This document shows positions 9,694 to 20,243 of a stretch of DNA of 64,000 nucleotides, piece by piece. Numbering within the stretch: the stretch's first letter is position 1; every line of letters begins with the position of its first letter. This DNA comes from Pseudomonas sp. KUIN-1 (lineage in GTDB: Bacteria; Pseudomonadota; Gammaproteobacteria; Pseudomonadales; Pseudomonadaceae). The notes beneath the pieces were generated by a model. It did no database searches, was not told the DNA's origin, and saw only the letters and a list, made by a program, of their open reading frames with translations. The stretch is taken from NCBI RefSeq assembly GCF_009176725.1, contig NZ_AP020337.1:1612001-1676000 (forward strand). Direction: 5' to 3'. Made by a program: the position numbers and the translations under genes.

Positions 9694-10134
9694 TCAGTTA
9701 CGACTGATCAGGCGCATTCTGAGCATGGGGTAAGGCTGGCCCAGACCATCGATTTCAGAGCGGCTGACAACCTCGAAACCATGCCTGCGGTAAAACCCCA
9801 ATGCCTGCGTATTCTGCTCGTTGACGTCCAGCTCGCGGATATTGAACTGCTCGATTGCATGAGTCAGCAACTGCGTGCCCAGCTTCTGGCCGCGATGGTC
9901 CGGGTCGATGAATAGAATATCCAGACTGTCCTTGTGCGCACCCGCAAAGCCGGTGATGTTGAGCTGCTCATCCCTTGTACAGAACAGGGTCACACTGCCC
10001 AGATACTGCGGCAGCAGCACCTTGAGCCGGGTGATGTAGGCGTCTGGCAGAAAGTCATGGGTGGCGCGCACCGAGCGTTCCCATACCTCGGTCAATTCCG
10101 GGTAATCGCGGGTATCCGGTGTGTATAGCTGCAT
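9694..10134 (-). CDS. GNAT-family acetyltransferase (YjaB-like)
   Basis: A 146-residue GNAT acetyltransferase. The acetyl-CoA binding loop is visible as DHRGQKLGTQLLTHAIEQ (Q/RxxGxG/A pattern), followed by the usual ELDVNEQNTQALGFYRRHGF. The ATG at 10134 is chosen because GGAGG lies just upstream. The substrate is unknown; the closest remembered relative is E. coli YjaB. It is transcribed after rimO but separated from it by a terminator. Confidence 0.8.
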   Translation of the reverse strand: MQLYTPDTRDYPELTEVWERSVRATHDFLPDAYITRLKVLLPQYLGSVTLFCTRDEQLNITGFAGAHKDSLDILFIDPDHRGQKLGTQLLTHAIEQFNIRELDVNEQNTQALGFYRRHGFEVVSRSEIDGLGQPYPMLRMRLISRN

Positions 10135-10184
10135 CTCGCGTCCTCCTTTAAGCCGGTCCTGGATAGACAACAGCCCGAGACGAA

Positions 10185-10214
10185 AAAGCCCTGCCGGTTC
10201 AAGGGCAGGGCTTT
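10185..10214 (-). terminator. Rho-independent terminator downstream of rimO
   Basis: AAAGCCCTGCC (10185-10195) pairs with GGCAGGGCTTT (10204-10214). On the minus strand the stem is followed by a T run, so it terminates rimO transcription 23 bases after its stop. Confidence 0.9.
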
Positions 10215-10236
10215 CGCTTGCGACCAGGGAGAGCGC

Positions 10237-11580
<1,344 letters not shown>

Positions 11581-11891
11581 GGCAAACCTCGGCGTGAAGG
11601 GCGCCCGGACGCGAAGCGCAGGCGCTGACTGGGCGCTTGCTGCGCCTCTGATCAAAAAGTGCGCAATTCTAGCGGCGAGTGGGCAGGATGACCAGCGTTT
11701 GCATGAGAATTACGACGTACGCGAGACGCAGCCAAGGCCAGCGCTTGCCGAGCCGATCGCATCACGACCGGCAGTAACGCCGGCACACGCAGTGTATTGA
11801 AGAAAATAGCCGATGTTGCAAAGGGCGGCAGTGACAGTTTGAATGAAGTCCAGGCCCGACTGCGCAGGCCTGGACTGGCTGTCACATGCTC
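11581..11891. other. Intergenic region rimO / catalase-like gene
   Basis: About 310 bases with no supported gene. Besides the hairpin at 11847-11876 it presumably holds the rimO promoter; no clear promoter boxes were recognised. Confidence 0.5.
11847..11876 (-). terminator. Hairpin after the catalase-like gene, possible terminator
   Basis: AGTCCAGGCC (11847-11856) and GGCCTGGACT (11867-11876) form a perfect 10-base stem 15 bases beyond the gene's stop on the minus strand. The following T run is weak, so termination efficiency is uncertain. Confidence 0.6.
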
Positions 11892-12983
11892 TCAGCGCCG
11901 CGGTTCATGCATCGGGCAGCCGTTGTGCTGGCTGCGAAAGCCCGCCGAGTGTTCATAGGCCGGTTTGCGCACGCGCATCACGCCGCCCAACGGACGATGC
12001 GCCTCAAGGCCATGCCATGGGCTGAACGCCATGGCTTCGTCGATTTCCTGGACGTTTTGCTCCGACCACGCTGACTGGCGGGGCACATCGATTCGAGCGA
12101 CGGTTACGTAAGGGCTGAGGTCTTCCGGCCAGATCGCCGAGGCGTCCTCGATCGGCATTTTCTCCAGGTCCGTGGCCAACTGGACGCGGACTTCCCAACT
12201 GGCATCGTGTTCAAGAAAGAACGCCTTGACCGCTTCGCGCAGACCGTCCGGATTGTCTTTCAGGTCCACAGCCTTGTCGGTCAGCGCAATCAATTCGGCG
12301 GAGACGGGCACGACGCTGAGTTTGGCGTAGTAGGGGCCGTACAGAAACGGTACGACGGTGTAGAACGTCTCGCCCAGGATGTGGGTCATCGGGTGTCCGC
12401 CGAGACTTCTCAGTGTGCCACTTTCGCCCCCGGCAGACTCGATCACCGACTCGATGCCGCGCAGGACGGCAGACAAAGCGCGTTTCATGCTCGGCGCCTT
12501 GTCGGTCGTCTTGGCCAGCAGCTTCAAGGTCTTCAGGAAGGCCTTGGGGTCCTTGGCGGTAAAGGCCTTGGCGTTTTGCATGACGAAATCCTGAGTGGTT
12601 GCCTCTGCGCTGCCAGGCAAGCGCGGGCCTTCGACGCCTACCAGTTTGATGGCCAGGCCTCTGGGCGTGGACACCTTGTCGTCGAGGATGTCGCCCGGGT
12701 TGGTCGAAAAGCGCATGACGACCGGGAAGTTGCCGGGCCTGGCGAAGGCACCCTGGGCCAATGGCTCGGGCAGGTCGCCGTACACTTGAATCTGCCCGTG
12801 GAGCAAGCCGTGAGCCTTGGCGTGGACACTGCGAATGGCGTGCCCTGTATCTTGATAAGTGGTCTCGAGGATGGAATGCATGGCTTCGACCAGCTCTTTG
12901 CTGGTCTGCGCTTCATCATCCGGAACGACTTCAAATGAGGGCTGGAAGGGTAAAGGCTGGACAGTCAGGTTTTGTGTGGTCAT
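11892..12983 (-). CDS. Catalase-family haem protein, small type
   Basis: A 363-residue protein of the minimal catalase-related family (SrpA/KatA-like short haem peroxidase group). It keeps the catalase core motifs in reduced form: the distal histidine region SVHAKAHGLLHGQIQVYGDL, RPGNFPVVMRFSTNPGDILD and the TPRGLAIKLVG stretch. Classical monofunctional catalases are about 480 residues or more, and this one lacks their C-terminal parts. It may be a catalase or an organic-peroxide peroxidase. No signal peptide is seen. It stands alone, followed by a hairpin. Confidence 0.8.
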   Translation of the reverse strand: MTTQNLTVQPLPFQPSFEVVPDDEAQTSKELVEAMHSILETTYQDTGHAIRSVHAKAHGLLHGQIQVYGDLPEPLAQGAFARPGNFPVVMRFSTNPGDILDDKVSTPRGLAIKLVGVEGPRLPGSAEATTQDFVMQNAKAFTAKDPKAFLKTLKLLAKTTDKAPSMKRALSAVLRGIESVIESAGGESGTLRSLGGHPMTHILGETFYTVVPFLYGPYYAKLSVVPVSAELIALTDKAVDLKDNPDGLREAVKAFFLEHDASWEVRVQLATDLEKMPIEDASAIWPEDLSPYVTVARIDVPRQSAWSEQNVQEIDEAMAFSPWHGLEAHRPLGGVMRVRKPAYEHSAGFRSQHNGCPMHEPRR

Positions 12984-13316
12984 CAGAGCATCTCGGTCAG
13001 AGGTAATCAGGGGGCCCGGGCGTCGGTGCGGTTCTTGAAGACCCCTGATGCGGCAGGCTTAACTAATGACCGGCCGATATTTTTGTCGTTCCATGAGAAA
13101 CGCTGCCTCGAAAAACGCCTTCAACAGGCAGTGATCAAGGCGTGGTGGCAGGTCGGATCGTTGCGACGATCTGCGTTTCACCAAGAATTACGACGAGTGC
13201 TGCGTTATGCTTCGCGCCATCGCGCCGAGGCATGTCAATGTCTGGCTGAATCTGAATTGTTACGCCTTGTGATGTTCTCAGTGTTGAACCTCATGTCTGG
13301 TTTCCGGGAGTAGTGG
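12984..13316. other. Intergenic region between the catalase-like gene and kup
   Basis: About 330 bases between divergent genes. It must hold both promoters. No recognisable operator, RNA or coding signal was found. Confidence 0.5.
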
Positions 13317-15212
13317 ATGAGTCAAGCAAACAGTCATGCGGAGGCCGGAGGCGCTGCCAAGCCCATCGGGCTGCTGATCGCCGCGGTAGGGGTGGTTTAC
13401 GGCGACATCGGCACCAGTCCGCTGTACACCCTCAAGGAGGTGTTTCAGGGTGGTTACGGTGTGGACGTGACCCATGACGCGATTCTCGGCGTGCTGTCGC
13501 TGATCTTCTGGTCGCTGATCTGGGTGGTTTCGTTCAAGTACATGGCGTTCGTCCTGCGTGCCGATAACCAGGGTGAGGGCGGTATCATGGCGCTGATGGC
13601 CCTGGCGCGGCGCGCTTCGGCCAAGCATCCCCGGCTGCAAATGATGATGGTGATATTCGGCCTGTTCGGCGCCGCATTGTTCTACGGTGACAGCATGATC
13701 ACCCCGGCGGTTTCGGTGTTGTCGGCGATGGAAGGGCTGGAGCTGGCGTTCGATGGCCTCGATCACTGGATCGTGCCCATGGCGCTGGTTGTGCTGGTGG
13801 GCCTGTTTCTGATTCAGCGTCATGGCACCGCGCGTATCGGCGTGCTGTTCGGCCCGGTGATGGTGATCTGGTTTCTGGTGCTCGGCGCGCTGGGTGTCTA
13901 CGGCATCATGCAGTCGCCGGAAGTGCTGAAAGCGGTCAACCCGGCATGGGGTGTGAATTTTTTCATCATCCATCCGGGCATCGGTGTGGCCATTCTGGGG
14001 GCTGTGGTGCTTGCCCTGACAGGGGCCGAGGCGCTGTACGCCGACATGGGCCACTTCGGCCGCAAGCCGATTTCGCGTGCCTGGTTCATCCTCGTGCTGC
14101 CTGCGCTGCTGCTCAACTATTTCGGCCAGGGTGCGCTTGTGCTGGGCAACCCTGAAGCGGTTCGTAACCCGTTCTACCTGCTGGCGCCGGGTTGGGCGCT
14201 GCTGCCACTGATCGGTCTGTCGACGATGGCGACCATCATTGCCTCGCAAGCGGTGATCTCCGGTGCCTTCTCGATGACACTGCAGGCGATCCAGCTGGGC
14301 TACATTCCGCGCATGCACATCCAGCACACCTCCAGCGACGCGCAAGGCCAGATCTACATTGGTGCCGTCAACTGGGCGCTGATGGCGGGTGTCATTCTGC
14401 TGGTGATCGGCTTCGAATCGTCTGGCGCGCTGGCGTCTGCCTACGGCGTCGCGGTGACCGGAACCATGCTCTGCACCACCATTCTGGTGTCGACGGTCAT
14501 GCTGATGCTCTGGAAATGGCCGCCATTGCTGGCTGTTCCGTTGCTGATCTGCCTGCTGCTGGTGGACGGTCTGTTCTTCGCGGCCAACGTGCCGAAGATC
14601 TTCCAGGGCGGGGCCTTCCCGGTACTGGCGGGCGCGGTGTTGTTTATCCTCATGACCACCTGGAAGCGCGGCAAGCAGTTGCTCGCGGAGCGAATCGACG
14701 AGGGCGGCCTGCCATTGCCGATCTTCATCGGCAGCATTCGCGTCCAGCCGCCGCACCGGGTACAGGGCACGGCAGTGTTCCTGACTGCACGTTCGGATGC
14801 CGTACCCCATGCGCTGTTGCATAACATGCTGCACAACCAGGTGTTGCACGAGCAAGTGGTGCTGTTGACCGTGGTGTATGAAGATTCGCCGCGTGTGCCG
14901 TCCGCTCAGCGCTTCGAAGTCGAATCCTATGGCGAAGGCTTCTATCGGGTGATCCTGCACTTCGGCTTTATCGATGAGCCTGACGTACCGGCTGCGCTGG
15001 CCTTGTGTCACTTGCCGGAGCTGGACTTCAGTCCGATGCGCACCACGTACTTCCTCAGCCGCGAGACCGTGATCCCGTCCAAGATGGATGGCATGGCTCG
15101 CTGGCGTGAAGCGTTGTTCGCCTTCATGCTCAAGAACGCCAACGGCAACCTGCGCTTCTTCAAGCTGCCGTTCAACCGGGTGATCGAGTTGGGTACGCAA
15201 GTGGAGATGTAA
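13317..15212 (+). CDS. kup: Kup low-affinity potassium transporter
   Basis: Kup (TrkD) imports K+ across the inner membrane with protons. The 631-residue protein has the hallmark start [20 protein letters not shown], about 12 hydrophobic helices over the first 430 residues, [20 protein letters not shown] in the third helix region and a cytoplasmic C-terminal domain of about 190 residues ending [16 protein letters not shown] precedes the ATG. Length and motifs are normal. Confidence 0.96.
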   Translation: MSQANSHAEAGGAAKPIGLLIAAVGVVYGDIGTSPLYTLKEVFQGGYGVDVTHDAILGVLSLIFWSLIWVVSFKYMAFVLRADNQGEGGIMALMALARRASAKHPRLQMMMVIFGLFGAALFYGDSMITPAVSVLSAMEGLELAFDGLDHWIVPMALVVLVGLFLIQRHGTARIGVLFGPVMVIWFLVLGALGVYGIMQSPEVLKAVNPAWGVNFFIIHPGIGVAILGAVVLALTGAEALYADMGHFGRKPISRAWFILVLPALLLNYFGQGALVLGNPEAVRNPFYLLAPGWALLPLIGLSTMATIIASQAVISGAFSMTLQAIQLGYIPRMHIQHTSSDAQGQIYIGAVNWALMAGVILLVIGFESSGALASAYGVAVTGTMLCTTILVSTVMLMLWKWPPLLAVPLLICLLLVDGLFFAANVPKIFQGGAFPVLAGAVLFILMTTWKRGKQLLAERIDEGGLPLPIFIGSIRVQPPHRVQGTAVFLTARSDAVPHALLHNMLHNQVLHEQVVLLTVVYEDSPRVPSAQRFEVESYGEGFYRVILHFGFIDEPDVPAALALCHLPELDFSPMRTTYFLSRETVIPSKMDGMARWREALFAFMLKNANGNLRFFKLPFNRVIELGTQVEM

Positions 15213-15242
15213 GCGTTGGCCGGGTTGTCCGGCAGCGCAGAT

Positions 15243-15281
15243 AAAAAAATCCCGGCCACCTCACGGTGCCGGGATTTTTTT
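15243..15281. terminator. Bidirectional terminator between kup and acvB
   Basis: AAAAAAATCCCGGC (15243-15256) pairs with GCCGGGATTTTTTT (15268-15281). The A and T runs on both sides suit termination of kup (+) and of the convergent acvB (-). Confidence 0.93.
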
Positions 15282-15297
15282 GTCGCAGACTGTGGCG

Positions 15298-16632
15298 TTA
15301 CTGAGCGGCAGTCTTGCCCTGACGCTTGTTGATCGCGTCGATCAGACGTTTGGCCAGCGCCGGATAGTCCTCATCGAAGTGATGACCGCCTGGCAACTGA
15401 ACCGCTTCGCCGACGGCGGTGGTGTCAGTGCAACCGCTGTCTTTCTTCTCTTCGACGCCGTAAACGCAGAACACCTTGGCGGCTGGCAGCTTGGCCATTT
15501 CCTGTCCGGTGGTGGCTTCCTTGCCTGCGTTGCCAAGCCAGCCGTCGACGTGAATCTCGAAGCTGCCAGTGCGCGCGAAGGCCAGCAGAATGATCGCGTC
15601 GACCCGATTCTGATCTTCTGCGGCCAGGCGATTGTAGATAGCCGGCATGACGTCCGCACCGAACGAGTAGCCCGCCAGAATGAAGCGCTTGGTGCCCCAC
15701 TTCTGACGGTAGTGGTTCATCAGGTCGGTGAGGTCGACGGCGGTCTGTTCCGGCGTCTTGTGTTCCCAGTAGTAGCGCAGTACGTCGATGCCCACCACCG
15801 GGTAGCCCATCTTGGCCATGTCGCCGGCCACGACCTTGTCCAGGTCGCGCCATCCGCCGTCACCGGACATGAACAGCGTCACGGTGTCGGAGGGCTGGCT
15901 GGCCGGAACTTCGACCGTCGGTATGCCCAGTCCGCCACTGTCATTCTCGCCGAGCAACAGATGACGAAGTTCGGTATTGAGCACCTGAGGCAACGGGATG
16001 TCGTAGTCGCTGATGCTGGTGTCGGCGTTGCTCTGATCGCGCACGAAGGCTGCGCTCGGATCATCCGGCGCGTCGTTCCAGGCGGCCAGCCAGTGACCGT
16101 GCGCAGCCTTCTGCGGCAGCGGCACGTCGCAGATCTGCGGCGGCTTTTCGTCCTCTTCCACAACGGGCGGCGGATTAGACACGTGCTCGAGCGCAAAACC
16201 TACCGAAATGGCCTGCGCCTGGTCATCGGTCTGCCCGGCCAGCCAGCGCCAGGCCAGGGTTGCGCCCGGGCCTATGCCACCGACGACCTTTGCCGGGCCG
16301 TCGAGCTTCGTCAGAGCGTCCTGAAAGGTCTTCTGCTGCAGGACGCAGTCGTCCTTGGGCAACACCACCTGAATGATGCGTGCCGACGCATCCTTGCTGA
16401 TCGCCAGCAATTGCTTGTCGCTCAGCATGTCTTCAGCGGTGACGGCCAGTGCGATACGGGTCTTGATGCTGGTGGCCGGCGTTACGCTGGTCAGCGGCGC
16501 GCCACCGTCAAGGTTCGAGTGTTCCAGTGATGCGGGCGGAGCGGGGCGGGTCCAGACCCAGACCCCCAGCGCTACGATTAAAAGAACAATTACCAGAGCT
16601 GCGAGCAAAAGGCGCCAGGAGCGTCGAATCAT
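15298..16632 (-). CDS. acvB: AcvB/VirJ-family aminoacyl-phosphatidylglycerol hydrolase
   Basis: A 444-residue protein with an N-terminal membrane anchor (about residues 8-28) and two alpha/beta-hydrolase-like halves. The C-terminal VirJ half shows FMSGDGGWRDLDKVVAGDMA, the nucleophile elbow ILAGYSFGAD and LPGGHHFDEDY, which supplies the histidine. Homologues (P. aeruginosa PA0919, Agrobacterium AcvB) are periplasmic hydrolases that remove the amino acid from aminoacyl-phosphatidylglycerol. It overlaps the mprF stop as ATGA, so synthase and hydrolase are translationally coupled. Confidence 0.88.
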   Translation of the reverse strand: MIRRSWRLLLAALVIVLLIVALGVWVWTRPAPPASLEHSNLDGGAPLTSVTPATSIKTRIALAVTAEDMLSDKQLLAISKDASARIIQVVLPKDDCVLQQKTFQDALTKLDGPAKVVGGIGPGATLAWRWLAGQTDDQAQAISVGFALEHVSNPPPVVEEDEKPPQICDVPLPQKAAHGHWLAAWNDAPDDPSAAFVRDQSNADTSISDYDIPLPQVLNTELRHLLLGENDSGGLGIPTVEVPASQPSDTVTLFMSGDGGWRDLDKVVAGDMAKMGYPVVGIDVLRYYWEHKTPEQTAVDLTDLMNHYRQKWGTKRFILAGYSFGADVMPAIYNRLAAEDQNRVDAIILLAFARTGSFEIHVDGWLGNAGKEATTGQEMAKLPAAKVFCVYGVEEKKDSGCTDTTAVGEAVQLPGGHHFDEDYPALAKRLIDAINKRQGKTAAQ

Positions 16633-19277
16633 CAGCGTTTCACCAATCCAGTCAGGCCGCCCGCAATCAGGGCGGCGGTGTCAGCCAGTGCCACGAGCGG
16701 ATCGAGTCCGGCAGGCACGGCCATATAACGAGGTTCCCAATCGGGCTGGAATTTGTCCTTGAAGCGACGCAGCCCCTGGAAGTTGTACAGCTGTTCGCCA
16801 CGGCGGAAAATCATCGAACCCAGACGCTGGGTGATGGGTGCGCCACGTCGCGGCTGCAGGCCCGACAAAGGCACCATGCCCAGGCTGAAGCGCGCGTAGC
16901 CCTGGGCTTTGTAATGCAGAATCAGACCGACCATCATGAACTCCATGGTCAGCTTGGGTGCATCCGGGTGAGAGCGCATCAGGTCCAGGCTGGCCAGTTC
17001 CGGGCTGGTGGTTTCCAGCAGGTTGGAGAACGCGACCGGCTTGCCCTGGAAGTGCACGATGGCAATACGGAAGTACTTCAGGTACTCAGTGCTGAAACGG
17101 CCCAGCGAGAAGCCTTTTTCGCGGACATTCTTGCCCGTCAGCCAGGCGTCGGAAATCACTTTCAGCTCGTCGATCGGTGCCTGGCCCGGTTCGTAGATCT
17201 CCAGCGAAAGACCGTCGCGGCCACCCCGGTTCCAGGTGTAACGCAGGTCTTTCATCTCCTTGCCCTTGGCGTCGATGTCGAAGCGATGCAGGTCGACGCG
17301 CGCTTCTTCACCCAGCTTGATGGCCGTGAGACCGATGTCCATGTAGAACGGCAGGTTTTCTGCACGTACCTGGTAGAACACCGGGCGCGCATGGTGCACA
17401 TCGCACAGGTCGCGGAACTGCCAGATCAGCTCGGCACGCTGTTGTGTGGGGCCGATCGGGTCGTAAAGTGCTACCAGACTGCGGCCGCGATGCGAGTACA
17501 TCAGGAACGCATTGCCGGCCGGATGGAACAGGATCGCCTTGTCGCCGGTGAGCACCAGGCCGCCATCGGGCTGTTTGGAGGCCTTGAGGATCTCGGCCGC
17601 CTTGTCCATATCTGCGGCGTCGGGCAGCTTGATGACCGGTCTGGCAGTACGCAGTAACCAGGTCAGCGAAACCACTACCAGCAGCACGGCGCTGCCGAGC
17701 GCCGAACGCAGGCCGCGCGGGGCGTCTGCATCGAGGGTGAACTGCCACCACAACTGGTGACTGTAGGGCACGTCCTGATAGGCGAACAGCAGCAGCCAGA
17801 TCGAGGCACCGACCACGCAGATGCTGGCAATCAGGTAGACCGGCGAGAACGGCAGCTCCAGCAGGCGGCTTGGACGGTAGAACGAACGGCGGAAAGTCAG
17901 CAGCAGGCAGGCGGTCAGCAGCAGCATGCTGGCTTCTTCCCAGTCGAAGCCCTTGAGTATCGACAGCACTGCACCTACCAGCAGCAGAATAGAGGTCAGC
18001 ATCCAGGCAGCCGACAGCCGGCGACGCAGGCCCTGGGCGAGCAGCAGGCACAGCACACCCACCAGACTGGCTCCAAAGTGCGACGCATCGATCAGTCGAT
18101 GCGGGATCATGAAGCCGACGTTTTCCAGACGGGTATCGATTTCAGGGGTGGCACCAGAGAAGAGCAGCACCACCCCCGACAAGAAAACCAGTAGTGCCAG
18201 AATCGGTGCCGCCAGCCCTGAGGCGACGCGCATGGCCTGCCGGGTCGGCAGCAGGCGCTGAGCCTCGGTGAACAGCAGGGTAAGGCAGGCCAGCAGCAGC
18301 GGCAGGATCACGTAGATCAGGCGGTACAGCAGCAGTGCAGCGGCGAGCGGGGCGGCACCCAGTTCGTTGGCAAAGGCTGCGAGCAGAATCGCCTCGAACA
18401 CGCCGACGCCACCAGGCACATGGCTGAGCACGCCAGCAGCGAGCGCCAGCAGGTAGATAAGGATGAATGCACCCAGCGGCGGCGCATGCGGCAGCAGCAG
18501 GTACAGCACCATCGCGGCGGCGGCGACGTCCAGCGCGGTGATCACCAGCTGAATCAGCGTCAGCTTCAAATCCGGCAGGCGCAAGGTGCGACGACCGAGA
18601 CGAACCAGAATATTGTGCGGGATGTCCTGTTCCGGCAGGCGTCGACGGTAGACGAACACCGCCAGCAGCAGGCTGCCGATCAATACCGCTGTAGCGACTA
18701 CAGCCAGCACGTCGACGGGAAGCTTGAGGGCCAGTGACGCGCCTGACAGGTTGCTCAGGGTGGCTAGTGCAGCCAGCGGCGGCAGCGCACAGCCCAGTGA
18801 CAGGCTGGCGAACACGGTCATGCGGGCGATTTCGATTGCGCCTACGCCATGGCGTGAATAAAGCCTGTAACGTACCGAGCCACCGGACAGCATCGACAGG
18901 CCGACCGCATTGCCGATGGCAAATGAGGTGAAGCCGCCGAGAAGCAGCGTCTTGATAGGCAGGTCGACATTGGCGTATCGACTGGCGGACAGTTCATAGC
19001 CCATCAGAATGATATAGCCGACGATTGCCGCGAGCAGCGCACCGCCCAGGGCGGGCAGGGGGACTGCGAACAGCGAGTCGTGCAGCGCATACCAGTCCAT
19101 TTCGACCAGCATGTGGCGGCAGGCTATAAGGGCCAGGCTGAACAACAGCAGCATCACCGCCAGCCCGATGGGCTGTCGGTATTTGCTCAGCAGCTCCCGC
19201 CAGTTATGGCGCGGTGGGCTGACGGGTTGCTCTGCATCAATGGTTTCATTGGAATCGGACATGTTGTCGCGCATCAA
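16632..19277 (-). CDS. mprF: Phosphatidylglycerol lysyl/alanyl-transferase MprF
   Basis: MprF transfers an amino acid from aminoacyl-tRNA to phosphatidylglycerol and flips the lipid, lowering membrane negative charge and raising resistance to cationic peptides and acid. The 881-residue protein has a long N-terminal flippase part with about 14 helices (for example HVPGGVGVFEAILLAAFANE) and a C-terminal DUF2156 synthase domain (FLMYSHRGRSLVALYDPIGP, FSLGRFSTEYLKYF). The P. aeruginosa relative makes alanyl-PG; which amino acid is used here cannot be read. AAGGAG precedes the first ATG. Operon with acvB. Confidence 0.93.
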   Translation of the reverse strand: MMRDNMSDSNETIDAEQPVSPPRHNWRELLSKYRQPIGLAVMLLLFSLALIACRHMLVEMDWYALHDSLFAVPLPALGGALLAAIVGYIILMGYELSASRYANVDLPIKTLLLGGFTSFAIGNAVGLSMLSGGSVRYRLYSRHGVGAIEIARMTVFASLSLGCALPPLAALATLSNLSGASLALKLPVDVLAVVATAVLIGSLLLAVFVYRRRLPEQDIPHNILVRLGRRTLRLPDLKLTLIQLVITALDVAAAAMVLYLLLPHAPPLGAFILIYLLALAAGVLSHVPGGVGVFEAILLAAFANELGAAPLAAALLLYRLIYVILPLLLACLTLLFTEAQRLLPTRQAMRVASGLAAPILALLVFLSGVVLLFSGATPEIDTRLENVGFMIPHRLIDASHFGASLVGVLCLLLAQGLRRRLSAAWMLTSILLLVGAVLSILKGFDWEEASMLLLTACLLLTFRRSFYRPSRLLELPFSPVYLIASICVVGASIWLLLFAYQDVPYSHQLWWQFTLDADAPRGLRSALGSAVLLVVVSLTWLLRTARPVIKLPDAADMDKAAEILKASKQPDGGLVLTGDKAILFHPAGNAFLMYSHRGRSLVALYDPIGPTQQRAELIWQFRDLCDVHHARPVFYQVRAENLPFYMDIGLTAIKLGEEARVDLHRFDIDAKGKEMKDLRYTWNRGGRDGLSLEIYEPGQAPIDELKVISDAWLTGKNVREKGFSLGRFSTEYLKYFRIAIVHFQGKPVAFSNLLETTSPELASLDLMRSHPDAPKLTMEFMMVGLILHYKAQGYARFSLGMVPLSGLQPRRGAPITQRLGSMIFRRGEQLYNFQGLRRFKDKFQPDWEPRYMAVPAGLDPLVALADTAALIAGGLTGLVKR

Positions 19278-19582
19278 TCACTCCTTGGATCGTGCGCGAC
19301 AGGATGGAGGTATGCAGCCAAGTTACCAATCCCTACGCAGAAAATATTTCAGGATGTTAGCGCGTCAACGTCTAACGAGCGAATGGCGAATCGAGCCGGG
19401 TGATGCTGTTCAGCTACGGTTCAGTCGTGATTCAGCTTAGTAACACCTATCGGCAGCGCACGCAAAAACTGTCGTAAATGCACGCATTACGTTACAGATG
19501 TGATGATAGGGTTTCAAAGGGCTTTGGAAATAGTCTTTTTTGTCAGACAGTTAGCCGTTGCCCGCGCTACTTTTTTACCGGA
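19278..19582. other. Intergenic region between mprF and the tRNA-fMet pair
   Basis: About 305 bases with the presumed mprF promoter. Short reading frames here have no recognisable content. Confidence 0.5.
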
Positions 19583-19614
19583 AACAAAAAAGGCCACTCT
19601 TTCGAGTAGCCTTT
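19583..19614 (-). terminator. Terminator of tRNA-fMet copy 1
   Basis: AAAGGCCACT (19589-19598) and AGTAGCCTTT (19605-19614) form a stem around CTTTCG. On the minus strand it is followed by a T-rich tract. The same hairpin recurs at 19867-19896. Confidence 0.85.
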
Positions 19615-19623
19615 CTTGATGTT

Positions 19624-19700
<77 letters not shown>

Positions 19701-19713
19701 TCTGTGTGGCGGC

Positions 19714-19741
19714 ATTCTACAGCCGAACGCTGAAGTGTCAA
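19714..19741 (-). promoter_or_regulatory. Sigma-70 promoter of tRNA-fMet copy 1
   Basis: On the minus strand TTGACA (19736-19741) and TAGAAT (19714-19719) are separated by 16 bases, 13 bases before the tRNA 5' end. Confidence 0.8.
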
Positions 19742-19866
19742 CCCTTAATCCGCAAAGCATGCAAATGAATAGCAGATTGTGCACATTGTGCACGCTCTAT
19801 AGCCAAGGCAGAGGGCCACGGCGGCGTGCAGGTCAGGGCTTGAGAAGAGGGCTTTTCAGGCACGCA

Positions 19867-19896
19867 CAAAAAAGGCCACTCTTTCGAGTAGCCTTT
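19867..19896 (-). terminator. Terminator of tRNA-fMet copy 2
   Basis: Same stem as the copy 1 terminator: AAAGGCCACT (19871-19880) with AGTAGCCTTT (19887-19896), T-rich on the minus strand. Confidence 0.85.
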
Positions 19897-19905
19897 TCTG
19901 ATGTT

Positions 19906-19982
<77 letters not shown>

Positions 19983-19995
19983 TCTGTGTGGCGGC

Positions 19996-20023
19996 ATTCT
20001 ACAGAGAGATGACAAGGTGTCAA
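19996..20023 (-). promoter_or_regulatory. Sigma-70 promoter of tRNA-fMet copy 2
   Basis: On the minus strand TTGACA (20018-20023) and TAGAAT (19996-20001) are separated by 16 bases, as in copy 1, although the spacer sequence differs. Confidence 0.8.
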
Positions 20024-20243
20024 TGGTTAGTTTTAAAAAAGTGCTTTTTCTTCAAACGCTTAGCGGATCCAAATGATCGATCTGCACGGCATCGGCGCTT
20101 GCATGACGGGGCTTTGCAGCTGTTTCGGTCATGCGTGATGGGCTTTTGACTACTTTTCGTGGCGGCCTTTCGCATCATTGGATGTTACTTGGCGGCACGA
20201 ATGAGATACTGCCCGGCCATTGATTGCAAAATCCCATCAGGTC

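Noticed and set aside
13278..15200. A 640-codon minus-strand open frame covering kup.
   Set aside because: It is antisense to kup, rich in His, Gln and Arg, a typical shadow of a GC-rich gene. Kup is unmistakable on the plus strand.
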